From NCBI GenBank assembly GCA_947179485.1, contig OX359246.1, positions 248,001 through 312,000 on the forward strand: a stretch of 64,000 bases of DNA, in the 5' to 3' direction. A program made the translations under genes and the position numbers. Of this stretch, positions 1-11,804 are shown in pieces. Position 1 is the stretch's first letter. Each line of letters opens with the position of its first letter. The stretch comes from Allacma fusca. Taxonomy: Eukaryota > Arthropoda > Collembola > Symphypleona > Sminthuridae. Under the pieces are notes generated by a model. That model was not told the DNA's origin, ran no database searches, and worked only from the letters and a program-made list of their open reading frames with translations.

Positions 1-575
1 GTAATTACATATATGCATCCACATCCCATCGTCCACACTACATCCTGTCTAACACACATTTGTAATAGTAATAATAATAATTACGGAACACATATTACAT
101 TCTACCATGTCATACATTGTACAAGTCAAGTTTTAAGGAAGTGTCCGAATCTAATGTTTCTACTGTACAAGCTCATTAGAACTTACCCTCCGAGAGATAA
201 TTACCTCCCGGCACAAAACTCAACATTTCCATTTACACATTAAACCCACAATGAAAACAGACAGTTGTGGTTGGAAGAGCAACTCTGCAGGGAACAAATT
301 TATCCATAATTTCATGTATATATCTACAGTGGCTCCTTCCTTCCTGTACAGTACACATGTTTTATTGATAGGTAAAGGAGTTTTTGCCATTGTGATGAAT
401 TGAGCTCAAGTACCTATGCATGCGTTTGTAGAATTAAAAAATGCTATTGTACTAAAGACTGAGAAGTGAGACTAGGAGCGAGAGTACAATGTATAGATAC
501 TTAAAACTTATATGTAGATAGATAAATCTATGCTGTGTATTTGTACAAAATCTTCTAAGAACAAGCTATAGGGCT

Positions 576-609
<34 letters not shown>

Positions 610-3600
610 GGGGACAGGAAAATGAAACTGGTTTAAAGGAAGGGCTAAAGCAAGTGAGATAGAATTAAGATGCACTTTGTCTGAGGAGATTCGCAGTGCC
701 CCAAAAATGCAGCCCATTAACATTATATGCATTTGGATGAGGGGTAGGTGATAGTAAGGATGTATGTAATTATGTATAGTGCTTGGAGAAAAGCGAGAAT
801 GGTCATCTGACTCTGTTCCTTGGGTGAGTTGTTCCAGATTGAGAATAAAAGTGGTTTTCTTCTAGTTTTACGATGTGAGACGAGATAGTTGGAGGTGAGA
901 AGAATAAAGGAGGACATTTTAGCACTAAATCCTATCTCTCTCTCATCCATCGCTATATCTCCTGTCGTCCAACTCTTTTCCTTATCCTTCTAGCTATAAG
1001 TACTAGCTCTGCATGGGCATTCACAGGGAGAGAAGGCCGTGATAAGGGGCCAGTAGATATATAGTAGTTTGCGTCTCCTTATTTTTTTGTTTTCATGTTT
1101 TCACAAAAACTTACTGCAAAAACAAATAATAAGAGGAGGACTTAAGCCCTAGACTTGATATGAGATGATGTTGGGATAGTGAATAATAAGGTGATGCATT
1201 CAGCCCGTCAGTCATTGCGGATGCTTCTTTTGCATGGGATTTTTGATGGACTCGGCCGTAAAGACATCAAGTAGAAAGTTTTCCCATGAATTACCTCCCA
1301 ACGCCTGCTCTTTCCCATATCCCACCGTTTAACGTCATGAGCATCATTGTCAGCATGTATTTTACTCTCCTCCATTTATTCTATAAACTATATCTATGGA
1401 CAGGGAGCAGGGAAGGAAGCAATTCTTTTTTCTACATTTAACAATAATTATATCAGTCAATCCCCGTCAATACAATGTGGACACGTGGGATCAATGTGTA
1501 AGGGCTTTTCATAAGCTATACGTCTCTGTACAGTCACAAAAACTCAGTCCCATTTACAATTTTTTTTCCTTGTAAGGAATTCCCAATATAAGAGTCAAAT
1601 TTGGCTTTAATTTGTGCAGACCTGTAACATGGAGGGGGTACTGTATCTATATGCACCGGCTCTTATATGTAGCTTGTGAATGCATGCAGTTTGAAATCCA
1701 TGGTGCTTGTGAGTATCTATGTATGTAATTAGATATGTATGTATATACAGAGGAAGTAATGCGGCTCTAACACATCATTCACTTACTACTGTTTACTTCA
1801 AAATCCCCCATAAAAGGCCTTTGAAAGGGCACTTAATCATGTTCGCCGAGTCTTCCCTTCTCACATTGTCTCCATTAAATGACCTACTGGTAATTATTTA
1901 GTAGGCTATCCCTCAATCTTTTACTCCCCTATAGATATACCTACACATGCTCATTACATCCCATAACTCATGTTCTCATGTCGCTCATCACACTCGCTTT
2001 AATAATTATTATAGTAGAGCCTCCCTCTCTCTCTGACTTGATATCGAGCAATGACTCACATTGTTTTTTTTTTCACTTCCCTCCTCATAGTGATATGCAT
2101 GAATGCTATATGCACTAATAATTAAAACCACACAAGACAAAAGACTTGAGAGCACGTATTGTTGTTAAGTAATAAGAGTTGTGACCAAATAGACAAACAC
2201 ACCAGCAACTCCATGACTTATGTCATGAGTCAAGTCTATATGCCGGTAATTAAAAGCCGTAAATATGTATGTACATTATAGCTCCATGGGGCTCACAATC
2301 AATTCATGTTTCCAGTGTTGTTACGTAAACTGTAGTAATTGGGATTATTGTGTATGGCAATCCTCCTTGTTCGTAGTTTGTGGGACGTCGGCATGAGCAG
2401 TAATTTTTTGTTTTTTTTTTTGAGTAATTATTATTATTACACCTGGTCCATTTGTTTTTTCTGTCTGTATATCTTAATGGTCTGTATTTTCCCCCATAAT
2501 ACTAATTACTACTACAAGTCATTACAGCACGCTAAATGCTCCTTTCCAGTGTTATAGGGATGAATGGATGTGAGTACAAATTTACGCTTATACATAATTA
2601 TCTATACATTGATGTGAGATCCAAAGTACTGGGAAGGAACGGCTCTGACTCTTTCTTGTCTTCATGCCAAAGCCCAGCTCATCAGCGGGTAAATACATAC
2701 GTAATTACGTATCTTCTCAGAATTTTTAATTAGCATTTTAATTAACATTTAATTCTAAATACTTTGTATTTTTCATAACAAGATTTTTGAGTTGAAAGTG
2801 AGAAGGCAAAATGAACGGCATACATTCATTTCCGGTTAAGCTAATTGAAACAAGTAGTGTGAATTGCTAAGTATCTACACTTAAAAAGTTAAATAGTGTG
2901 CTTGCAATGGATTGTCTAATGCATTGCATTTGAGCATGCATTTGAGCATGCATTTGGCTTGCTCTTTGTAAACCCTTCACTTAATTTACATAGCAATTTC
3001 CATTTAACATCCATGGGGGTTTTTGCACCTGTTTCATTGTACTATCCCCTCAAGCAAATTTAAAGACGAGTGAACCATATTGCATTTAGTTGAGAATGCA
3101 TTTGTTCATTTTGGCCTCTTCACCGCCGCGGTGATATAATTATATACTTAAATTCATGTGAAACATTTCTTGGATTTTATTATCTTATGGGTTTATACGT
3201 ATGTATATATTTATATAAATTATTACACTAGAAAAAATATTAACTTGGGCCATACTGCCTAACATTGCATATACATTTGTAATTGTTTGAATGGGAGAAT
3301 GTGGAAGTGTAATCCCTTGTTTTACAATGTTGTTTACATTTCTGGTTGATTCGTCCGATTGAAAAGCTGTGATTGAAGATGGGGATCCCCTTTGGAATGA
3401 AGTCGACGGAGAAAAAACAAGGAAGGAGGTCTAAAGCCAGGAGATTTGAAGGTGCCCCAAGACTCCAATGCGTAATTATAATGGTAATATGTTTATTGGA
3501 CTGGATTGCGCCGCAGTGACTTTGAATGACTATGTACGTATCTGTAATTACAGCGTGGATATTAAATGGTTGGGAAGGATGAGCTCAATTGAAGTTGATA

Positions 3601-5657
3601 TGGATTGGGAGAGTAAATCAAGTGGAAAAGTGAGATTTAGTTGGAGATTGGGTTTTAAGGGAGGACATGGCCTGGGCTTGGACTAAGTAAGGAAAAGTGG
3701 TTAACACAGTTCTAAGAGCGGTTTACTGGGTAAGTAGTTTAGGATTTGAGGTGAAAGCGGTTAGACGAGTCTCAAGTCTCAACCACACGGATTTTTTATA
3801 CCTATAGACCAATCATCATAATAATTATTATTCTCCTTTGCCCAATGAGTAATGTGCAACAGGTCCTACAGATAGTTCCATAAGCACTACCTCCACTGTA
3901 TCTATCCACATATGTATGAGCCGCCGGATCATTAAACACTTCCCAGAATCCCATCATTCTCAGCACTTGTGTCAAAACATCTGTAATTCAGATTCCATGC
4001 TTCAATTAAGCATGCACCGTTCAGCTGGGCCCTACATATTATTTCCAACCAAATGTCTGCTCAGTCCGAGGATCTAGTTGAACCTGAAATGCTCCAAGGG
4101 TTTTTCTTATTTCGTGTCCACCAATTTCCCCAACTAACTAAGTCAAATAAATCAAGCTTTAATTTAAATCCCCTGTTTCCACCTATGTATAATTATATAT
4201 GTATCTATGTATGTAGATATTCATACATAAGATGTATGATGAAGAAGGCCCTCGTCTTACCCAAACAACATTTTCTCCATTAGGACAAAAAAGTGTGAAC
4301 TCATTTCAACTAAATATATTTTTTACAGCACATAAACAAACTATATATTTACAACGTGGCTTTACATGAGAGTCAATTTGGGGCATTTGATGGGTGCTCA
4401 TAATACAAACGTGTGTGCAATGCACTTCAAAATTAATTACTCCTAATGCTTAAAACGCAGTTGGATTTTGTAAAATTTGCAAAGGTGTGTGTAACCTTCC
4501 GAACGCTCCCGCATTCCTTCAGAACAATGTTTTAGTAATGATAAGCAAATCCCCGACGACCATTTCTATTTTATACGATTCGATGATCGTATAATTATAT
4601 GATAGGAATATTTTTACAGGAGAAAACAAACTACGGGTAATTTGAAATTCTTTCAACGAGATTTGTTGTAATTAATTAGAAGACTTACACCACTTACACG
4701 TATGCGATATTGCATTCCAACGGTACACATATACATTTATAAATTCTATAGCAAATTTTGGTAATCGGAATGTGAAGGAAATTATATCATAGGATGAACA
4801 ATATGGCTACGCAGTAATTAAATGTTTCATTTTGATCCATACAAAGCAAACATCTACAACAATCACCGCTTGGCTAAGGATCTATAGGAAGAAACCCCCC
4901 GACTTAAGAAAAATATTATCTTACAATTATTATAGTTGACCATGATTATAGAGATTGCCATGAAAATGTTTTGCACACAATAATTATTATTGCTGAGAAT
5001 GGAAGGCATGTCATAAAACCTCAGGACACTGGTCCAGAATTAAATGCTATTTTATGGCCTACCTAAGTCTGGTTTTACGGAACGAATAGTCTAAATGAAA
5101 AAAATATTTGCAAATATTGAGACAGCACAGGACCATCATTTGAGGTGATTACTCTAAATTACACTGAAGATGCTTAGGACGTTCAAAGGAGTTAATGTAT
5201 GGGGAAGAGGAAATTGTGGAAATAAATTCAATCACTGACAGATACAAATGAAGACATGATTCACAGGATTTCCCATTACAATTTGTATTCTCCCATAGAC
5301 CTTTCGTCCAAAGCTTTTACATGAATCACATTACTCATCCTCACTATCGTGATTTGAGCAAAATGGTTTTTTCCACGTATTATTTTCCCTTCCTGCGTAT
5401 TCTACTTTTGTATGTACTTATACATGCGGTTACTTTCCGAAAGCTAATCTTTCCCAATTTGCATAAGTGACGTCCGCCAAACAACACAAATTAACATTAG
5501 TATTGACAACATTGTGGGATTTCTTTATCCCGAGACGAGAGACTTCCCCTCAACAACTTCATTCAAATATCCCACACAAATTAATTATTTCCAAATACAT
5601 TTGGAACGATGATAAGAACCTTAGCAGAATTCTGCCCATATTTGTCCTGGAATCGTA
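1..5657. other. gene-free AT-rich DNA
   Basis: No convincing coding exon is visible on either strand. All open frames are under about 80 codons and show no conserved motif. The stretch contains TATGTATGTAATTA-type low-complexity words, a GA microsatellite, and a short GCATTTGAGCAT duplication near 2928-2960. A CACCGCCGCGGTG near-palindrome occurs around 3121; a related TCACCGCGGTGA occurs near 29275. It could be intergenic or intronic, and regulatory sites cannot be excluded. Confidence 0.5.
575..610. repeat. (GA)n microsatellite
   Basis: An uninterrupted GA dinucleotide run of roughly 18 units continues into the purine-rich tail GGAGAGAGAGGGG. Confidence 0.9.
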
Positions 5658-5808
5658 ATTTTTTAGTAATCATTTTTTTAGTAAAAATTTTTTTAGTAAT
5701 CATTTTTTTAGTAAAAATTTTTTTAGTAATCATTTTTTTAGTAAAAATTTTTTTAGTCATCATTTTTTTAGTAATACATTTTTTAGTAATACATTTTTTA
5801 GTAGATAT
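5658..5808. repeat. 30-bp T-rich tandem repeat
   Basis: About five units of a 30-bp period, each made of two related 15-mers (TTTTTTAGTAATCAT and TTTTTTAGTAAAAAT). The last units decay to TTTTTTAGTAATACA. Because 30 is a multiple of 3, the repeat stays open in several frames on both strands and creates spurious ORFs (poly ITKK/IFTKK on the minus strand). It lies about 190 bp upstream of the transposon end at 6001. Confidence 0.85.
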
Positions 5809-6023
5809 TTGAACTTCTGTACTGCAATAGGGAGCGTCCACTATAGTGTCATTTAGCGTGCAAATAGCATGCAAATAGCCCTCAGAGACAAATCCCTGGC
5901 CGTCATTACACACAAAGAAATTGTCTCTTGTAGGGAAAGCCGCTGTGGAGCGTCTCCAATACAATTATATACATATACATAATATCACGTTATGTACATA
6001 CCCAGTAAACCATGAACTGTTAG

Positions 6024-6206
6024 AATAACGTTAGAATCCGGTGGTTCGTTATTTTCATTAAAAAATAACGTCATTGAAACTATCCGTTTCAATGGTAGGT
6101 GCAGAGTGTTCAGTTGATGTATCACACATGCAACATCCTAACGTTTTGCTACTATTAGGAAATAACGCAAGGAATTCACTCTGATAAGCCAAACAAATGA
6201 ATAACG
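6024..6206. promoter_or_regulatory. subterminal AATAACG motif cluster of the transposon
   Basis: The heptamer AATAACG occurs at 6024, 6064, 6161 and 6200, and inverted (CGTTATT) at 6047. A further inverted copy lies near the right end at about 10304, with related TAACGTT words near 6139 and 10209. Clustered subterminal repeats near both ends are the usual layout of transposase or accessory-protein binding sites in CACTA and hAT elements; that role is inferred here. Confidence 0.45.
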
Positions 6207-6433
6207 AACAATGAATGAACAATAATCATATACATATATTACGGCCGTTATCCCTTAAGATAATTGTATACGCTCGCCTTGCAAATTTCGGTGGGAATCT
6301 GCTATTGTAAGAGGCAATCGACAAAGAAGTGCAAACAGGAAACAAAAAGTTCAAACTTTTCAGGTAATATTAATCCTTTTAACTACATTGCATGCAAAAA
6401 TATATATTTTGCAGTTTCAATTAGTATTGAAAA

Positions 6434-8512
6434 ATGTGTGATCGTAATTATAGCAGTAGGCATAAACGCAGAAAAATTAACGAGGAAGTAAGAAAAGAGC
6501 TTATTCGGGCACAAAAGGAATTAATTGAATGTGATCAGGTTAAATCAGTGCAAAACACAATCAATTGCAATCACAATAATGTTCATGAATCCTTGACTTG
6601 TGAATTAGCAACTTTTCCGCTACCACGAATTTCCACTTGCTCGGATAACCAGAATTTTCAAGAAACATTCACCACTGATTCAAATTCCGACTCAAGCACA
6701 GATTCAGAATATTTTTCATCGACCACATCCGACAATTCTGAAAATAATTTAAACAAATCGGACCAAACCCTTAGAGATGAATTAAGAAAATGGGCTTTAG
6801 AAGGCAACGTATCCCATTCCTCTTTAGATTCACTATTAAAACTTCTGGGGATACATCATCCGGAACTTCCAAAAACTGCCCGAACTCTACTTGCCACCCC
6901 AAGAACATCAACGATAATATCTATGGATAATGGGCAGTACCTTCATATGGGTCTACAGGCTGGTTTACAAAAACATCTCACGGTACCATTAAATGATAAA
7001 CATTCAATTACCACAATCGGCTTAAAATTTAACATGGATGGCATTCCAATTCATCACAACGGATCCAGTAGTAATAACTTATGGCCAATTCTTGCACAAG
7101 TCGATCTGCTTAAACAGAATCCGCCATTTGTTGTAGGAGTATTCTTGGGCCCATCTAAGCCCAAATCAGTGTGTTCGTACTTATTTGAACTAATTTCTGA
7201 AATTAAAGCTTTAAGTGAACGACCATTTCAGCACAACGACAGATATTATATTATTGATTTAAATAAGTGCATGTTCATTTGCGATGCTCCAGCTCGAGCC
7301 TTTGTAAAAGGAATAAAAGGTCATAATGGTAAATTTGGATGTGACAAATGTCAAGTTAAGGGAAAGTGGAAAAATAAAACGTATTTCGAAGATATTGCAG
7401 CACCACTGAGAAATAATAGTTCTTTTCGACTTCGTCAACAAGAGGAGCACCACCAGGTAGAGTTTCAAGACAACAAAACGCCTCTAGAAGATCTTGATAT
7501 CGATATGATTAAGCAGTTTCCCATTGATTATATGCATATGGCTTGCCTTGGTGTAACTCGGAAACTTTGCAAGCTTTGGAAAAGCGGACCTCAAACTTGT
7601 CGTCTCGGAAATCACATTATTAAAGCCATTTCGGCAGAAATTATTTCTAATTATGATTTAATTCCCTGTGAGTTTAGCAGAAAAACGCGTGACTTGACAT
7701 TCTCTGAGAAGTGGAAAGCAACGGAGAGTAGATTGTTCCTGTTGTACTTGGGACCAACAGTTCTGCACAAATTCTTACCACCGGAATTGTACAACCATTT
7801 TTTATTATTTTCATGTGGAATGCTCATTGCAACATCTAAGAAAACTAATCTTTACTCTTTTGCTCAGAAGTGTTTTGAAATTTTTGTGTCACATTTTGGA
7901 AAGTTTTACGGAGATGAAAATTGTACCTATAATGTACACTGTCTGATACATATTATGCAAGATGTGAGAAACTGGGGACCTGTTGATAATTTTTCTTCAT
8001 TTCCATTTGAAAATCATTTGGGATTTCTTAAAAGAATGATTCGGGGGCAGAAACACACGTTACAACAACTGTATGGTCGCCTCGTAGAGCGAGAGTTTCT
8101 AGAAAACCATTTGCAATCATCAGGTCTTCGATGCCTTAACGAGCACAAGAATGGGCCTTTGCCGGACAACTGCCTGAAGATCTATAAACAATACATTATC
8201 TGTAAATCCAGTAATTTTACATTGAAACTGAAGGACAAAGATTGTTACATTTATACCGGGGATGAGTTTGTGAAACTTGAAAACATTTTAGTGGACGAGG
8301 ATAGTAATATTTTGTTATTAGGGAGACGGTTAAAAATAATCGGAAGCGTGTTCAAATATCCGTGCGAAAGTAAAAATATTGGGACTTGTTATGTAAAATT
8401 AGAGCCAGGAGCCCCGTTAAAATTGTATTCTGGCACCAGTGTACAATCTAAATGCATGTGTATCAAATCTGGAAGTAATACTGTGTGTACAATCTTACGA
8501 CATTCATACTAA
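6434..8512 (+). CDS. tnp2-type (CACTA-like) transposase, intact
   Basis: A 692-residue intact ORF in one exon. It resembles the tnp2/Transposase_21 group and the metazoan 'transposase domain-containing' proteins associated with it. Recognisable landmarks are FNMDGIPIH with Asp202, FICDAPARAFVKGIKGHNG with Asp284 followed by a CxxC, QFPIDYMHMACLGV, and SSFPFENHLGFLKR with Glu526. Asp202, Asp284 and Glu526 are my candidates for a DDE-type catalytic triad. The N-terminal ~110 residues are low-complexity and Ser/Asp-rich, with a basic KRRK patch that may be a nuclear signal. The ATG at 6434 follows a good acceptor (TTTTGCAG near 6413), so a 5' non-coding exon is likely. It should cut and rejoin DNA at the element's ends in the nucleus. 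The absence of frameshifts suggests recent activity. Confidence 0.85.
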   Translation: MCDRNYSSRHKRRKINEEVRKELIRAQKELIECDQVKSVQNTINCNHNNVHESLTCELATFPLPRISTCSDNQNFQETFTTDSNSDSSTDSEYFSSTTSDNSENNLNKSDQTLRDELRKWALEGNVSHSSLDSLLKLLGIHHPELPKTARTLLATPRTSTIISMDNGQYLHMGLQAGLQKHLTVPLNDKHSITTIGLKFNMDGIPIHHNGSSSNNLWPILAQVDLLKQNPPFVVGVFLGPSKPKSVCSYLFELISEIKALSERPFQHNDRYYIIDLNKCMFICDAPARAFVKGIKGHNGKFGCDKCQVKGKWKNKTYFEDIAAPLRNNSSFRLRQQEEHHQVEFQDNKTPLEDLDIDMIKQFPIDYMHMACLGVTRKLCKLWKSGPQTCRLGNHIIKAISAEIISNYDLIPCEFSRKTRDLTFSEKWKATESRLFLLYLGPTVLHKFLPPELYNHFLLFSCGMLIATSKKTNLYSFAQKCFEIFVSHFGKFYGDENCTYNVHCLIHIMQDVRNWGPVDNFSSFPFENHLGFLKRMIRGQKHTLQQLYGRLVEREFLENHLQSSGLRCLNEHKNGPLPDNCLKIYKQYIICKSSNFTLKLKDKDCYIYTGDEFVKLENILVDEDSNILLLGRRLKIIGSVFKYPCESKNIGTCYVKLEPGAPLKLYSGTSVQSKCMCIKSGSNTVCTILRHSY

Positions 8513-8524
8513 ATATTTTGTAGG

Positions 8525-9915
8525 ATGTTTTCCCTGGTGAAATTTGTAAAGGACAACTCAATTGAAGCTATCCCTTCATCCTGGATAACTGGGGACATTT
8601 GTGAATACCCCCGAAAAAATGTGTCCAAATTAATTGCTAGCAATTCGAAACCGCAGTCAAGTTGGGCCAAATATGCCATTACTGTTGCTTTTACTTCAGG
8701 TAAATAATTTTCCTGATTCTTGTTCATTTTTGGATTCATTATTTTTAGAATATTTTTGAAATAAGTTAACATCGTATCTCAGTGTGAGAAATTGAATTAT
8801 TTGTGTTTTTCAGATTGTCTCGATGAATGCAGGCGAAAGCGCGCTATTTATGAGGACACATCTAATTTAGAATCATCAAGTGATGAAGAGGCTGGTCGGC
8901 GCTGTAAAAGGTCGAATCAACAAATCCCGCAGGCAGAGTTTGTTTTAGAAACTTTAAATGCCCCCTTGTTTGAAAATAGTTTGGAATTGGCTAATGATCC
9001 AATTAACAGCAGCGTTTCCACTGGGCTACCTTTGATAGAATTTCCAACTCCGTCACCAACTCCCACAAATTGCAGTGCGTTAGACCATATTTCAAGTCCT
9101 AGATCAACACTAATAGAGACTTTCTGTGGTAATTCAGGTATATTTGTTAAATGATTTGGTACACCTGTTTTGAAGATGTAACGATTAAGCATATATATAC
9201 TTTCAAGAACACTAGCAATGGTTCCATTATTTTTTAATTATATAGCATTCGAATTATTGGTCTTAAGAAAATTGTCAAAAATTTCTGCCACTCAGAGGGA
9301 GATTCAGGCCGAACTTAGGATAATGCAGCAGACAGCAGGAGTGCAAGTACGAATTTCAACAATTCCTGGAATTACTATTCCTATGAAGACTTTTGCTGAA
9401 TTGGAAGAAAATACAGTTACTTTATCGAATGACGACAACGCAACTGCTAACTTAGTAAAGTTTTAACCATAGTCGACCAAATTATCAAATAGAATTTAAA
9501 TTGCTCACTAATTACTTTTACTGGTTAGATTTCGTTCCTGGCTCAAGTTGGCGGTCGTTCTGAGAAGGAAGCTACAGAAAGGGTTATGAGAGAACTAATG
9601 GACTTCAACCTGGCTGCACTTTTTAATTGGAAGGGAAAACAATTTAAGAACCGTGTAAACAAGCAGGCTTTCGGTCAAACAATTTTTCCAGACATAGTCT
9701 ATAGTAAGATGTCATATAGCCCCAAACTTAAATGCAGTACATATGTAACATTAGTTTAATTTTTGGGCATCACAGATGACGTTTTTTATTAATTTCTAAT
9801 TATAGGAGCAGTCGCGCGCATTTCCAGCTTGACTCCAACTAAATTTGGCGTGGACACTACTATTAAAGCGTGGCTTCGCAATTCTCCGGCCAAGATAAAG
9901 GAGACTAATGTTTAG
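8525..9915 (+). CDS. DUF4806-type accessory protein of the transposon, five exons
   Basis: Proposed exons are 8525-8699, 8814-9137, 9246-9454, 9529-9703 and 9806-9915. Every intron is GT..AG and all phases agree. The first exon resembles the N-terminal half of proteins with DUF4806 (a VKFVKDNSIEAIPSSWI-like start). Exon 2 is acidic/basic linker with a DECRRKRAIYED segment. Exons 3-5 form the conserved C-terminal region: a helical QREIQAELRIM stretch, then FLAQVGGRSEKEATERVMRE, FNWKGKQFKNR and a final IKAWLRNSPAKIKE. A DNA-binding or regulatory partner of the transposase, analogous to TnpA of En/Spm, is inference from context. The ATG lies 12 bp past the transposase stop and directly behind an acceptor (TTTTGTAG), so this product is probably made by alternative splicing from a shared 5' exon. 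Confidence 0.75.
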
Positions 9916-10380
9916 ACCCGTTTATTGTTTCCATTCACTACAAGATCCTTTTTGACGGAATTGTCCAGCGTAATTGCAATCTATAGATTATACTGTTATT
10001 TATGAATAATAGAATGAATTCATTGTAAAAATTAATCCCTTGTACAAATATTTTGAATCCTGTGTAAAATAAATCAATGACTACCAGTTAATACTATTTT
10101 TGATGGAACTTCGTCATTTATTAATAATTAATAAACTGAAGTTAAATACCAGTGCAAGAATAAGGCATCTGTCGACAATCAGTGCAGCATTCTGTCTTTG
10201 CAACTGAGTAACGTTAAATTCTAATGCTTCCCTAATTTTGTGAATTTTGGTTGGGAAAGCGCTACGCATGCGGACATTTGAGTGCTCCAGCAACGCTTGC
10301 TCCAACGTTATTGAAACCATTGTAATGTTAATTTTTAATCTAGATATAACATTATGGCAACATTGATGGTTTACTGGGTA

Positions 10381-11560
10381 CTTAACTGTATGAATTTCTA
10401 ATATAACCGATAATTAAAATATGGGAAATGATTTCTAAATGGTGGTTGATTAGGATTGGAAATGATGATTGATACAGTGAGAGGGTTGTTACTCAATGCT
10501 TTGGTAAATTTGTTACAATCGGTCTAATGAACCAATTGGTGATTAGTTGTTGTTGGTTCGTTTAGGGAATGGTCAGTGGCTCAAGGAAGGGAGAAATGAA
10601 ATAAGAGCGAGTGCCATCAGCAGTATCTTTTTATACATGTGCATATATCTATGGATTTATGTATGCCCCTGAACCAACATACATACGTATGTACATATAC
10701 ATGTAATTACTTATATATCATTGACTCATTTAATTGAGTGATTGGAGTGAGATTACTGTCCGATGGAAAAGTTAACGTCACAACACGAGAGTGTGTGTCT
10801 CGACAGAAAATCCGTTTCACAAACCACATCGTGACATGACAATGTCTTCATTACAATTCCTCCAATTTCAATATTTCCTCCAAGCCCACTTTCCAACGCA
10901 AGTCACACTTTAGAGGACCCATTACTACTGCAATAATAATAATAATTATTACAGATGCGGCCTATACACAGATGGACAGCGGAAAGTGCAAGTTCATTGT
11001 CGCTCAATCTTCTACATTCAAGTGTGGATGGGTCCACACTTCTGAGCACGAGTTTCTACTTTATATTCCATCTCGAGTATCCACATAGTATAGGTGTAAA
11101 GAATCTCAAAAAGTTTCATTTCAAACTTTTCAATTTTTTTTTCGTGTGAGATACAGATATTGAGTACAGTATACACACACTCCGAGCATCACTGCCTCTA
11201 AACGAGTCACATTATATTTTTCTAATGGGGTAATGTTTAGTAGGAGGACGGTTTACATTTATTTAATGGTAAATATATAAGTGTGCCCAAATATTTTTGG
11301 TCCCAATAAGAAAATGCTCTTGTATTTGTGTGAGAGGGTCCCTGTACTATGTAACAGTAAACGCTGTATCGCAGTGTATGATTCGTACCCAAACAACTTA
11401 AGATGTCCTTTAAAAACATTAAGTCTTCATGAGCATTCACATTTTCACGGAAGGATGCAATCTTTAAATTAGCAATCTGTATATAAAGTGAATCGCAATC
11501 TTTAAAATATCATTTATTTTTACAAGAGAAAGAGGAAAATTGAGGTAATTTAATTTAATT
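10381..11560. other. non-coding AT-rich spacer
   Basis: No supported gene. It contains short alternating purine/pyrimidine runs (TACATACGTATGTACATATACATG near 10679) and an AATAATAATAATTATTA run near 10930. Confidence 0.45.
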
Positions 11561-11564
11561 GGTT

Positions 11565-11804
11565 TCATTTAGGTATCAACAATGGATTAACAAGCACACT
11601 GTAAGCAGCACCAATAGTTTCCAACACTGATAATTGACAAAATAAGTAAGTCAAGAAACCAAGTGACCGTTTAATGCGGCCTAGTGGAGCCAATACCAAA
11701 AATGGAGCCACATTATAGATAAATTTGGGATGTATTTCAATTTTATTCAAACAAAAGGAAGCCACGGGAATAAATAGTAGAAAATAGAGGTAAAAACAAC
11801 ACAC
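11565..11804 (-). CDS. possible exon or relic of a multi-pass membrane protein
   Basis: A 79-codon minus-strand ORF with three hydrophobic segments: FYLYFLLFIPVASFCL, IYNVAPFLVLAPLG and GFLTYLFCQLSVLETIG. The density of long hydrophobic stretches is unusual for a chance ORF and would suit an arthropod chemoreceptor or a similar multi-helix protein. I find no diagnostic motif, no clear acceptor, and no matching exon on either side, so it may be a relic or chance. Confidence 0.2.
   Translation of the reverse strand: MCCFYLYFLLFIPVASFCLNKIEIHPKFIYNVAPFLVLAPLGRIKRSLGFLTYLFCQLSVLETIGAAYSVLVNPLLIPK

Larger units (their letters stand above)
6001..10378 (+). mobile_element. complete CACTA-like (tnp2-type) DNA transposon
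   Basis: The element starts CCCAGTAAACCAT at 6001 and ends with its inverted copy ATGGTTTACTGGG at 10378. The flanks are TA on both sides, consistent with a 2-bp target duplication. It carries two plus-strand genes: a tnp2-type transposase and a multi-exon DUF4806-type protein. Both are free of internal stops under a consistent splice model, so the copy could be autonomous. The coding content resembles En/Spm (CACTA) elements, with a TnpD-like and a TnpA-like product. The ends and the TA flanks are not the canonical CACTA terminus with a 3-bp duplication, so superfamily assignment is inference from the transposase. Confidence 0.82.

Noticed and set aside
3468-3686. 72-codon plus-strand ORF
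   Set aside because: No motif, no splice context and no similarity to any family I know; chance ORFs of this length are expected.
5581-5964. 127-codon minus-strand ORF with repeated ITKK/IFTKK units
   Set aside because: The repeated units come from the 30-bp T-rich tandem repeat, whose period keeps any frame open; no start context, motif or splice support.
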